Shown here one piece after another: positions 39,360 to 49,862 of a stretch of DNA of 64,000 bases. The DNA comes from Lutispora sp. GTDB lineage: Bacteria > Bacillota > Clostridia > Lutisporales > Lutisporaceae. The DNA lies in the NCBI GenBank assembly GCA_028709965.1, contig JAQUTA010000002.1, positions 18,622 to 82,621 of the forward strand, read 5' to 3'. The notes under the pieces are model-generated. The model was given only the letters and a program-made list of their open reading frames with translations, was not told the DNA's origin and searched no databases. The position numbers and the translations under genes are program-made. How positions within the stretch are numbered: the stretch's first letter is position 1; each line of letters begins with the position of its first letter.

Positions 39360-39788
39360 ATGGTGATCGATATGTTTGATGAATATACAGGCCTTTATAC
39401 CATAGGGACGGTTGCTCGTCTTATAGGCGAGCATCCGGAAACCCTGAGAGTATGGGAGAGAAATGGCCTCATACAGCCTGATAGACAGGGCTATCAAAGG
39501 AAATATTCTAATAATGATTTGAAAAGACTCAAATTCATTAGATTTTTGATGGATGAAAAGGGTCTAAATATTGCTGGAGTAAAACATATTACTTCCATGT
39601 ATTCTTGTTGGTATAAAAAGGATTGCCGGGGAGGCGCTCACAAAAATAGCCCTGTTCCGGTAAATGAATCAAAGCCTTGCTGGAAGATAGAAGGCACATA
39701 TTGTATGCTAGCCAGCGACAAAGCAGAGATGTGCAATACCTGTGAGGTATATAAAATTTGCATAAATTGCGATGGATGCAAAAGATAA
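39360..39788 (+). CDS. MerR-family regulator with Cys-rich C-terminus
   Basis: LYTIGTVARLIGEHPETLRVWERNGLIQPDRQGYQRKYSNNDLKRL; C-terminal C...C...CEVYKICINCDGCKR. Confidence 0.88.
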   Translation: MVIDMFDEYTGLYTIGTVARLIGEHPETLRVWERNGLIQPDRQGYQRKYSNNDLKRLKFIRFLMDEKGLNIAGVKHITSMYSCWYKKDCRGGAHKNSPVPVNESKPCWKIEGTYCMLASDKAEMCNTCEVYKICINCDGCKR

Positions 39789-39864
39789 AAATGTTTTTAT
39801 TTGACTTTAACCTCAATAAAAACATTGAAAAAACATAAATAATAATATAAAGGAGATGGTTGTT

Positions 39865-40722
39865 ATGAACGAGAACAAATGTGAATGTGAAAGCATGGGC
39901 TGTGAAGAAGGAGGCACTTGCTCCGGAAGCTGTGGAGGTGCAGCGGTAGAAAACGATTTTAGTATAAAAACTCATGAGGCGAATTCAATAAAAAGGGTAA
40001 TAGGAGTAGTCAGTGGAAAGGGTGGAGTAGGTAAATCTCTTGTAACTTCCACTCTAGCGGTTCTCGCGAGGAGAAAGGGTTACAATGTGGGAGTTTTGGA
40101 TGCAGATATAACAGGACCTTCAATTCCCAAGATGTTTGGAATAAATAGAAGAGCGATGTCATCAGAATCAGGCATATTACCAGAAAAAACGCACAATGAC
40201 ATAAAAATAATGTCTGTAAATTTATTATTAGACAGTGATGATGCTCCTGTGATTTGGAGAGGACCTCTGATATCCAATGTGGTGAAGCAGTTTTGGTCTG
40301 ATGTTATATGGGGAGATATAGATTATCTATTTCTTGACATGCCTCCGGGAACAGGGGATGTGCCGTTGACAGTATTTCAGTCAATACCGTTGGATGGCAT
40401 AATAATAGTGGCTTCTCCCCAAGATTTGGTTCATATGATAGTGCGCAAAGCATATAACATGGCGAAATCTATGAACATACCTGTTTTAGGCATTGTAGAA
40501 AACATGAGCTATGTTAAGTGCCCTGATTGCAATAAGGAAATAAAAATCTTTGGAGAAAGTCACATAGACGATATTGCAGCTGAATTGGGAATAAAGGTTC
40601 TGGGTAAAATGCCTATAGACCCTGTTATTGCTGAAGCATGTGATAAAGGTGAAATAGAAAAGATTGATAAGGATTATCTATCTGAAGCAGTAGAGTTTAT
40701 AGAAAAAAATTTGACACTATAG
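39865..40722 (+). CDS. Mrp/NBP35-family P-loop ATPase
   Basis: VVSGKGGVGKSLVTSTLAVLARRKGYNVGVLDADITGPSIPKMFG; DMPPGTGDVPLTV. Confidence 0.94.
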   Translation: MNENKCECESMGCEEGGTCSGSCGGAAVENDFSIKTHEANSIKRVIGVVSGKGGVGKSLVTSTLAVLARRKGYNVGVLDADITGPSIPKMFGINRRAMSSESGILPEKTHNDIKIMSVNLLLDSDDAPVIWRGPLISNVVKQFWSDVIWGDIDYLFLDMPPGTGDVPLTVFQSIPLDGIIIVASPQDLVHMIVRKAYNMAKSMNIPVLGIVENMSYVKCPDCNKEIKIFGESHIDDIAAELGIKVLGKMPIDPVIAEACDKGEIEKIDKDYLSEAVEFIEKNLTL

Positions 40723-40749
40723 ATTAATAAATATAGGAGGAGGATAACT

Positions 40750-41118
40750 GTGAAAATTGCAATACCTTCTGAGGGAAAAAATCTTGAAAGCTTAGTTAAT
40801 CAGACATTTGGAAGAACAGAAACTTTTATTGTAGTAGACAATTCAGATATGAGTTATAAGGCTATTGACAATACCGCAGCCAGCGCACAAGGGGGCGCAG
40901 GTATAAAAGCAGCCCAAGCAATTGTGGATAGCGGAGCAGAGGCTATTATAACTTTTCGCTGTGGTCAAAATGCAGCTGATGTATTGAAAACTGCCGGAAT
41001 CAAAATTTATAAAGCAACTGCTGGTAGTATAAATGATGTAGTAAAAATGTATAATGCAGGAAAGCTTGATGAATTGACCGATATACATGCCGGCTACCAT
41101 AATCATGGAGGGGCTTAA
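40750..41118 (+). CDS. NifB/NifX-type dinitrogenase iron-molybdenum cofactor biosynthesis-family protein
   Basis: MKIAIPSEGKNLESLVNQTFGRTETFIVVD..AIVDSGAEAIITFRCGQNAADVL. Confidence 0.88.
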   Translation: MKIAIPSEGKNLESLVNQTFGRTETFIVVDNSDMSYKAIDNTAASAQGGAGIKAAQAIVDSGAEAIITFRCGQNAADVLKTAGIKIYKATAGSINDVVKMYNAGKLDELTDIHAGYHNHGGA

Positions 41119-41120
41119 GG

Positions 41121-41981
41121 ATGCAGATTGCTGTATTGAGCGGCAAGGGTGGTACAGGGAAAACATTTGTTTCAGTTAATCTAGCTTTTGCTGCCCAAAA
41201 TACAACATATATTGACTGTGATGTAGAAGAACCAAATGGCGGACTGTTTCTTAAGCCTGATATTACTGCTGAGGAAAATATAGAGGTTATGATACCTAAA
41301 GTTAATTTGGAAAAATGTACTGCCTGCAGGAAATGTGTAGACTTTTGTAAATACAATGCTTTGGCATTAGTTAACAATAGACTGCTTGTTTTTAAAGAGC
41401 TTTGCCATGATTGTGGAGGTTGCATATTGCTATGTCCGGAAAAAGCTTTGACAGAGCAGGGCAGAACAATAGGGAAAGTTGAATATGGAATATCAGGTGG
41501 AGTTAAAACCAGAACCGGTATATTAAACACCGGAGAAGCTGTGGGCATACCAATAATAAAGAGATTATTAAAGGATATTGAACAAGAGAATATCTATGTT
41601 ATTGACAGTCCTCCCGGCAGCTCATGTGCCGTTATGGAAAGCATAAAGGATTGTGATTATTGCATACTTGTTACAGAGCCTACTTTGTTTGGCGTTCACA
41701 ATTTGGCTATGGTATATGAGCTGGTAAAGTTATTTGGCAAACCCCATGGAGTGGTTATAAATAAGCATATTGAAGGAGAAACTGTGGCAGATGATTACTG
41801 TTTACAAAATAATATTCCTATTATTGCCAGGATTCCATATGATGATAGGATAGGTTCTGTAAATTCACAAGGAAAGATTGTTGCTGCAGAAGATGGCAAA
41901 TACTTCGCTATCTTTAATGAAATCTTTCAAAAGATACAGGAGGAGGTGCAGCATGAAGCAGTTACTCATACTGAGCGGTAA
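41121..41981 (+). CDS. MinD/CooC-like ATPase with inserted 2x[4Fe-4S] ferredoxin domain (1)
   Basis: LSGKGGTGKTFVSVNLA; CTACRKCVDFCKYNAL, CHDCGGCILLCPEKAL. Confidence 0.93.
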   Translation: MQIAVLSGKGGTGKTFVSVNLAFAAQNTTYIDCDVEEPNGGLFLKPDITAEENIEVMIPKVNLEKCTACRKCVDFCKYNALALVNNRLLVFKELCHDCGGCILLCPEKALTEQGRTIGKVEYGISGGVKTRTGILNTGEAVGIPIIKRLLKDIEQENIYVIDSPPGSSCAVMESIKDCDYCILVTEPTLFGVHNLAMVYELVKLFGKPHGVVINKHIEGETVADDYCLQNNIPIIARIPYDDRIGSVNSQGKIVAAEDGKYFAIFNEIFQKIQEEVQHEAVTHTER

Positions 41982-42888
41982 AGGCGGAACAGGTAAAACC
42001 ACTGTAGCTGGAGCTTTTATAAAGCTGGCAAAGAACAAAGCCTTTGCAGATTGTGATGTGGATGCACCAAATCTTCATATAGTTTATTCTAATCCTGAGG
42101 TAAAACAAGAGAAACCTTATTATGGGTTTAAAAAAGCCGTGAAGAATTATGATATATGCATTGACTGTGGTAAATGTGAAGAGTTATGCAGATTTGAAGC
42201 CATCGAAGATGGAATACTAAAACCAATGGAATGCGAAGGCTGCGGTGTATGCGAGGCTTTTTGTCCTGTGGAGGATGATGAAGGTAAAAAGGCAATCCAT
42301 TTAGAGGATAATATATCAGGGACTACAACAGTATCAAAAATTAATGGAGAGCTATTTTCTCAAGCCCAGCTAAAAATGGGGAATGGTGCTTCAGGCAAGC
42401 TGGTTTCGGAGGTAAAGAAAAATCTGAAGGACTTTGCCACTGATGAGGAATTGGCTATAATAGATGGTTCTCCGGGTATAGGATGTCCCGTAATAGCCTC
42501 TATAACAGGTGTAGATTTGGTTTTGATAGTAGCTGAACCAACTATTTCTGGAATCCATGATATGAAAAGAATTATTGATACTGCAAAGAGGTTCGGAGCC
42601 CCTTGCTTAGTTTGCATAAATAAATATGATGTAAACTTAGATAATACTTATGAAATTGAGGAGTTTTGCAAAAGTGAGAATATCCCACTAATAGGGAAGA
42701 TACCCTATGATCCTATGGTGGTTAAAGCGGTAAATCAAGGGAAGACTATTATTGATATAAAAGAAAGCATTGCAGCAGAAGCATTAAAAGATATTTGGAC
42801 AGAAACATACAGTATTTTGTTGAACGAGACTTCATTCAGGGGGGGATTCGCCCCCCCACTGAATGTTAGTCGAGTCCATACAAGGTGA
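41953..42888 (+). CDS. MinD/CooC-like ATPase with inserted ferredoxin domain (2)
   Basis: LSGKGGTGKTTVAGAFIKLA; CIDCGKCEELCRFEAIE, CEGCGVCEAFCPVED; ATG41953 overlaps previous gene. Confidence 0.92.
   Translation: MKQLLILSGKGGTGKTTVAGAFIKLAKNKAFADCDVDAPNLHIVYSNPEVKQEKPYYGFKKAVKNYDICIDCGKCEELCRFEAIEDGILKPMECEGCGVCEAFCPVEDDEGKKAIHLEDNISGTTTVSKINGELFSQAQLKMGNGASGKLVSEVKKNLKDFATDEELAIIDGSPGIGCPVIASITGVDLVLIVAEPTISGIHDMKRIIDTAKRFGAPCLVCINKYDVNLDNTYEIEEFCKSENIPLIGKIPYDPMVVKAVNQGKTIIDIKESIAAEALKDIWTETYSILLNETSFRGGFAPPLNVSRVHTR
42833..42865. repeat. GC-rich hairpin inside the 3' end of the preceding CDS
   Basis: CATTCAG GGGGGG attcg CCCCCC ca CTGAATG. Confidence 0.75.
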
Positions 42889-42926
42889 ATTGCCCCATAG
42901 GGGCAAGAGAAGGTGCCCTGGGGTAC
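42881..42926. repeat. 46-nt direct repeat, copy 1
   Basis: CAAGGTGAATTGCCCCATAGGGGCAAGAGAAGGTGCCCTGGGGTAC. Confidence 0.9.
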
Positions 42927-42965
42927 TGGACTTAGCCGCCCTTGGGCACCCGCTGCCTGTAGAGG

Positions 42966-43011
42966 CAAGGTGAATTGCCCTGCAAGGGCAAGAGAAGGTG
43001 CCCTGGGGTAC
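42966..43011. repeat. 46-nt direct repeat, copy 2
   Basis: CAAGGTGAATTGCCCTGCAAGGGCAAGAGAAGGTGCCCTGGGGTAC. Confidence 0.9.
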
Positions 43012-43086
43012 GGGGGTCTTAGGGCGGATTGGTTCAGTGATAAACTAAAAAATAATTGTTATGGATAAATGAGAGGAGAAATATTT

Positions 43087-43446
43087 ATGAAAATTGCAGT
43101 AGCAAAAGAAGGCAATCAGGTAGCACAGCATTTTGGACATTGCGAGGGTTTTGAAATATTTACAGAAGAAGCGGGCAAAATTACTAATAAAGAATTTGTT
43201 AAGAATCCTGGACATAAACCTGGTTTTTTGCCCAATTATTTAAACGATCTAGGTGTTAATGTTATAATAGCAGGAGGCATGGGTGGCGGTGCTATTGAAA
43301 TCTTTAATGAAAAGAAGATTGAGGTCATAACAGGTGCTGTAGGTGATCCTTCAAACAATGTGGAAGACTATTTAAAGGGCAAGCTTAAATCTACGGGCAG
43401 TATTTGCCATGCACATGAGCATAGTGATTCTTGTGGAGAACATTAG
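43087..43446 (+). CDS. NifB/NifX-type family protein (second copy)
   Basis: MKIAVAKEGNQVAQHFGHCEGFEIF..GVNVIIAGGMGGGAIEIF; C-terminal CHAHEHSDSCGEH. Confidence 0.9.
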   Translation: MKIAVAKEGNQVAQHFGHCEGFEIFTEEAGKITNKEFVKNPGHKPGFLPNYLNDLGVNVIIAGGMGGGAIEIFNEKKIEVITGAVGDPSNNVEDYLKGKLKSTGSICHAHEHSDSCGEH

Positions 43447-43483
43447 AAAAAAAATAATACCCCATCTGGGGTATTATTTTTTT
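43447..43483. terminator. Bidirectional intrinsic terminator
   Basis: AAATAATACCCCAtcTGGGGTATTATTTTTTT between convergent genes. Confidence 0.9.
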
Positions 43484-43842
43484 CCGAAGGTGCTGAGTAA
43501 CACCTTGACTATTTCACTTATTATCTTCACATACTCTACGGCTTCCTGAGTGCCTGCACTGACAGATACTACCGTTTCCGATATGGTGTCCCCTATAGCA
43601 TCTACAGTAGCTGCTGCATTTTCTACACCTTGCTTTACATTGACTGCGGCTTCATCAATATTGGCGGCAATGGAAGGAAGCTTGTCCAAGGTTTTGTCGA
43701 TGTTGGATTCGTGTTTGTCCAACGTACCTCTCACCTTTTTTAATATGTTAGTGAGATGATTTAGCGCTATAAACAGGTATATGCCTACACCTGCAGCAAT
43801 TATGAAAAGTATGAGAAGTCCCAGATCCTTATATGAAATCAT
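43474..43842 (-). CDS. DUF948-like membrane-anchored protein
   Basis: Single TM N-terminus followed by LKKVRGTLDKHESNIDKTLDKLPSIAANIDEAAVNVKQGVENAAATVD. Confidence 0.7.
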   Translation of the reverse strand: MISYKDLGLLILFIIAAGVGIYLFIALNHLTNILKKVRGTLDKHESNIDKTLDKLPSIAANIDEAAVNVKQGVENAAATVDAIGDTISETVVSVSAGTQEAVEYVKIISEIVKVLLSTFGKK

Positions 43843-43845
43843 ATT

Positions 43846-44229
43846 CTACTCCTCCTCATGGACTTCAGCACATCCTCCGCAACAGCTTTCATTATCATCG
43901 CAGCATTTGTCTCCTCCTGCAGCAACTTCGTCATCCTCATCTTTGTTCTTTTTAAGGCTTCCTATTTTTTCTTTGCCTTCTTCAACTATTTTAGATATTT
44001 TTTCTCCAACTTCTCCTGCGCCTTCCTTGATGCTTTCAGCAGCATTTTTAGCAGCGTCTGCTATGTCCTTTCTTGTTTCCTCACCAGACTTAGGAGCCAA
44101 AAGCACACCTGCAGCAGTACCTATGGCTGCGCCAACGCCCAGACCCACTCCTACCTTTTTTGCTGTATCTATTGCTTGAGCTTTTTTCTTTTCTTTTTTA
44201 GCCTTATTTAAAACTTCTTTTAACGACAT
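43846..44229 (-). CDS. YtxH-domain protein
   Basis: VGVGLGVGAAIGTAAGVLLAPKSGEETRKDIADAAKNAAESIK; Cys-rich C-terminus CCDDNESCCGGC. Confidence 0.82.
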   Translation of the reverse strand: MSLKEVLNKAKKEKKKAQAIDTAKKVGVGLGVGAAIGTAAGVLLAPKSGEETRKDIADAAKNAAESIKEGAGEVGEKISKIVEEGKEKIGSLKKNKDEDDEVAAGGDKCCDDNESCCGGCAEVHEEE

Positions 44230-44493
44230 TAATACCCCTCCTTATTTTGTAATTGGTATAATTATACTATAAAACTAAACAAACTTCAACACAATGCATA
44301 GGTTAGTAATTTTAGGCGATAATAAATAAAGTTAGGAAGAGATTAGCTAGGCATGAACATATATATAATTAAAGAAAAACAATGCAATTAAGAGATAAAT
44401 TGAAATATTAGGTGAATATAGCTCAAAAACCCGGGAAAATAGAAATTTGTGAGTTTGCGAATAGTAATTGCATTAATTATTATAATATTGTAG

Positions 44494-44520
44494 TTAGCAC
44501 TCAACGGTGGCGAGTGCTAG
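44494..44520. promoter_or_regulatory. CIRCE element (HrcA operator)
   Basis: TTAGCACTC-N9-GAGTGCTAG upstream of groES. Confidence 0.95.
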
Positions 44521-44560
44521 TAATGAGGATACATACAAAATTTGTAAATCAAAACTTTGA

Positions 44561-44857
<297 letters not shown>

Positions 44858-44875
44858 TAAGGGGAGGGTAAATAA

Positions 44876-46504
<1,629 letters not shown>

Positions 46505-46514
46505 AATAGATTTT

Positions 46515-46547
46515 AAAAAAGTTGCGTCTTAGGATGCAACTTTTTTT
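46515..46547 (+). terminator. Intrinsic terminator after groEL
   Basis: AAAAAAGTTGC...GCAACTTTTTTT. Confidence 0.85.
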
Positions 46548-46612
46548 ATGGTTATAATTGCCGTTAGGAAGTATAATAGTAGATAAGAAATCTATATTTG
46601 GAGGTTATTGTT

Positions 46613-47107
46613 TTGGAGAGGTTAACCCATATCAATGAAGAAGGCTATGCAAAAATGGTGGATGTGTCTGAAAAAGAAGAGAGCATGAGAGAAGCGGTAG
46701 CACGGGGATCAGTTTATATGAAGAAAGGGACCATAAAAGCTGTTGCTGATGGCAAAATCAAAAAAGGCGATGTGTTGTCTGTGGCTCAAGTAGGTGGAAT
46801 AATGGGAGCAAAGAGTACTTCAGACATAATTCCCATGTGCCACAATATTAATATTTATGGCGCTGATCTGGATTTCAAAATAGATGAGGAAAACTGCAAG
46901 ATAGATATAATTGCAACAGTAAAAACCTATGGAGTAACAGGCGTGGAGATGGAAGCTTTGACGGCTGTGTCCATTGCAGCTCTTACCATCTATGACATGT
47001 GCAAGGCTATAGACAAGGAAATGGTGATATCAGATATACATTTGGTAAAAAAAACCGGCGGCAAATCAGGAGATTTTTATTTCACGGATTTAAACACAAA
47101 GTGCTAG
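46613..47107 (+). CDS. moaC: Cyclic pyranopterin monophosphate synthase MoaC
   Basis: [60 protein letters not shown]. Confidence 0.95.
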   Translation: MERLTHINEEGYAKMVDVSEKEESMREAVARGSVYMKKGTIKAVADGKIKKGDVLSVAQVGGIMGAKSTSDIIPMCHNINIYGADLDFKIDEENCKIDIIATVKTYGVTGVEMEALTAVSIAALTIYDMCKAIDKEMVISDIHLVKKTGGKSGDFYFTDLNTKC

Positions 47108-47325
47108 GGTATGCCACTCGGGTCTAGGGGAAACTGGAAACACGGATTCGCACGGATTTTTTCACGGATTAACACAGAGGGTATAGGTTAGAGTTGTAAA
47201 GAGGACATTTAAAGATATATATGATATATGCTGAGGATATTTTGTGAGATCGAGCGCTAGAAATGTCAAAGTGAGCTTTGATATCAGAAGCACATTCATA
47301 TATATAGAAAATAAGGAGGATGTTT

Positions 47326-47835
47326 ATGAGCAAGGAATTCACATTCACAGTTGGCATAATCACCGTCAGCGACAAAGGCTCAAAAGGAGAGAGAATAGAT
47401 GAATCAGGGCCTGCGGCAGAAGAATTGCTGAAGCCTGTTGGTGGTGTTATGAAAAAATACATAATTGTGCCGGATGAGAGAGAAGAAATAATGAAGGCAA
47501 TAATTAAAATGGCAGATGACTTAAAAGTTGATTTAGTATTAACAAGCGGCGGTACGGGTTTTTCACCTAGGGACGTGACTCCGGAAGCAACACTTGAGGT
47601 CATAGAAAAGCATGTGCCTGGTATACCTGAAGTCATGAGAGCAGAAAGCCTTAAGGTTACTCCAAAGGCAATGCTTTCTAGAGCAGCAGCTGGCATCAGA
47701 GGTAGAACATTGATCATAAATCTTCCCGGAAGCCCCAAAGGAGTCAGAGAGTGTCTGGGAGTAATAATTCCTGCACTGAAGCATGGAATAGAGACCCTTA
47801 GAGGAGAAGCTTCTGAATGTGCTGAGAAGCATTAA
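47326..47835 (+). CDS. Molybdopterin adenylyltransferase (MogA/MoaB family)
   Basis: IITVSDKGSKGERIDESGPAAEELL, TSGGTGFSPRDVTPEAT, LPGSPKGVRECL. Confidence 0.93.
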   Translation: MSKEFTFTVGIITVSDKGSKGERIDESGPAAEELLKPVGGVMKKYIIVPDEREEIMKAIIKMADDLKVDLVLTSGGTGFSPRDVTPEATLEVIEKHVPGIPEVMRAESLKVTPKAMLSRAAAGIRGRTLIINLPGSPKGVRECLGVIIPALKHGIETLRGEASECAEKH

Positions 47836-47899
47836 TAAATTTTATACGAAATACCATTGACATTAATATAACAATAATTTAGTATTAATATAACAAAAG

Positions 47900-48000
47900 A
47901 ATAACTCCGAGCCTATAATCCTAAGAGCTTTTGCTTATGGATTATAGGCCTATGGGTATGAATACAAATGTTCATGCCTCCCGTGTTTGGAAAGGAGCCG
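47900..48000 (+). ncRNA. Moco/Tuco-type riboswitch candidate 1
   Basis: AACTCCGAGCC-[CTATAATCC..GGATTATAG]-GCCTATGGGTATGAAT..ATGCCTCCCGTGTTTGGAAAGGAG; terminator follows. Confidence 0.85.
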
Positions 48001-48055
48001 TATGTATATGACAACTGTAATCTTTATGGTCTACAGGCTTGTTATGTTATTGCCG

Positions 48056-48082
48056 AAAAACTCCTTTTTAAGGAGTTTTTTT
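48056..48082 (+). terminator. Intrinsic terminator (riboswitch 1 expression platform)
   Basis: AAAAACTCCTTTTTAAGGAGTTTTTTT. Confidence 0.85.
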
Positions 48083-48125
48083 AATGTTCAATATTAAAAA
48101 GTTCATGACAAGGGGGATAAACCTT

Positions 48126-49862
48126 ATGGAAATGGTAAGATTGACAATTGATGGAATCCAAACTCAGGTACCTAAGGGAACAACGGTTTTGGAGGCTGCC
48201 AGAGGACTAAATATTAATATTCCGACTCTTTGTTTTCTAAAGGACATCAACGAGGTCGGTGCTTGCAGAATCTGTGTTGTAGAGGTAAAGGGAGCCAGAT
48301 CTCTCCAGGCATCCTGCGTTCTTCCTGTTGCAGAGGGGATGGAGATAAAAACTGCTTCAAAGAGCGTTAGAGAAGCCAGAACTGCAATTCTCAAGCTTAT
48401 CCTGGCCAGACATGAAAGAGAGTGTCTGACGTGCTCCAGAAACCTGAATTGTGAGCTTCAGAAGCTTTCTGAAGAAATGGGCATAGATGGATTGGATTAT
48501 CAAGGAGAAAAAATTACCTATTTGGTTGATCAGGCATCACCTTCAGTAGTCAGGGATCAGAACAAGTGCATACTTTGCGGAAGATGCATTAGCGTATGTA
48601 AGAATGTTCAAGGCACAGGAGTCATTGACTTTGCAAGAAGAGGCATAAAAACTACAGTTACAACTGCTTATGATAAAGGTCTATCAGAGGTTGCCTGTAT
48701 AAATTGCGGTCAATGCATAAAGATGTGCCCTGTAGGAGCGTTAAGAGAAAAGGATGACAGGGATAGGGTATGGGAAGCTCTGGAAAACAATAATATTTAT
48801 GTTGTTGCTCAGACTGCTCCTGCAGTTAGAGTTGCTTTGGGTGAAGAATTTGGTATGCCTGTAGGAACCAATGTAGAGGGGAAAATGGTAGCAGCCATTA
48901 GAAGACTAGGTTTTGATAAGGTATTTGATACAGATTTTGCTGCAGATTTGACAATTATAGAAGAAGGCACTGAACTTTTAGGCAGAATCAAAAATGGAGG
49001 GAAACTCCCTATGATCACTTCTTGCTCACCGGGATGGATCAAATACTGCGAGCATTATAATAATGATTTTCTTGACAATTTGTCAAGTTGCAAGTCTCCT
49101 CATCAGATGCTAGGTGCGTTGACCAAATCCTATTATGCAGAAAAGATGGGTATAGATCCGAAAAATATATTCGTTGTATCTATAATGCCTTGCACAGCCA
49201 AGAAATATGAGTCAGCAAGGGAAGAACTATCTGTAGATGGCCTAAAGGATGTGGATGCAGTACTTACCACAAGAGAGCTGGCCAAGATGATAAAAGAAGC
49301 AAGAATGGACTTCAAGACCTTAGCGGATGATAAATTTGACAAAATTATGGGTGAATCCACAGGTGCTGCAGTAATATTTGGTGCTACCGGAGGTGTTATG
49401 GAAGCAGCCCTCAGAACTGTAGCAGACATATTGACAGGTAAGGATCTGAAGAATATTGAGTATTCTCCCGTAAGAGGTCTAGAAGGTATCAAAGAAGCTG
49501 ATGTCAAGATTGGAGATCTTGATGTAAAAGTAGCAGTTGCTCACGGCACAGGCAATGCAGGCAAGCTTCTTGAAAGAGTTAGAAATGGAGAAGCAAATTA
49601 TCACTTTATAGAAGTAATGGGCTGCCCAGGTGGATGCATAAACGGTGGAGGACAGCCGATTATATTGGATAAAGAAAAGACGGCTGAAGTGTGCAAGCAA
49701 AGAGCTCAGAGTTTATATAATATTGACAGGGAGATGCCTTTGAGAAAATCCCACAATAATCCGGAAATAAAAGCTTTATATGATGAATACCTAGGAGAAG
49801 CCAACGGGCACAAAGCACACCATTTGCTCCATACCCATTATGTAAAGAGAGATAGGGTTTAG
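48126..49862 (+). CDS. [FeFe] hydrogenase catalytic subunit with N-terminal NuoG-like ferredoxin module
   Basis: 2Fe-2S GACRICVVEV, ferredoxin CILCGRCISVC / CINCGQCIKMCPVGAL; H-cluster motifs TSCSPGWIKYCE, MPCTAKKYE, FIEVMGCPGGCINGGGQP. Confidence 0.95.
   Translation: MEMVRLTIDGIQTQVPKGTTVLEAARGLNINIPTLCFLKDINEVGACRICVVEVKGARSLQASCVLPVAEGMEIKTASKSVREARTAILKLILARHERECLTCSRNLNCELQKLSEEMGIDGLDYQGEKITYLVDQASPSVVRDQNKCILCGRCISVCKNVQGTGVIDFARRGIKTTVTTAYDKGLSEVACINCGQCIKMCPVGALREKDDRDRVWEALENNNIYVVAQTAPAVRVALGEEFGMPVGTNVEGKMVAAIRRLGFDKVFDTDFAADLTIIEEGTELLGRIKNGGKLPMITSCSPGWIKYCEHYNNDFLDNLSSCKSPHQMLGALTKSYYAEKMGIDPKNIFVVSIMPCTAKKYESAREELSVDGLKDVDAVLTTRELAKMIKEARMDFKTLADDKFDKIMGESTGAAVIFGATGGVMEAALRTVADILTGKDLKNIEYSPVRGLEGIKEADVKIGDLDVKVAVAHGTGNAGKLLERVRNGEANYHFIEVMGCPGGCINGGGQPIILDKEKTAEVCKQRAQSLYNIDREMPLRKSHNNPEIKALYDEYLGEANGHKAHHLLHTHYVKRDRV

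Noticed and set aside
41000-41548. 182-aa minus-strand ORF
   Set aside because: Antisense to the NifX-like gene and the ferredoxin ATPase; no domain.
41121-42888. Suspected assembly duplication of two ferredoxin-ATPase genes
   Set aside because: Proteins are clearly divergent paralogs with different ferredoxin loops; paired ATPases are typical of such clusters.
43781-44211. Plus-strand ORFs opposite DUF948/YtxH genes
   Set aside because: Ser/Phe-rich antisense shadows; minus-strand genes have RBS and family features.
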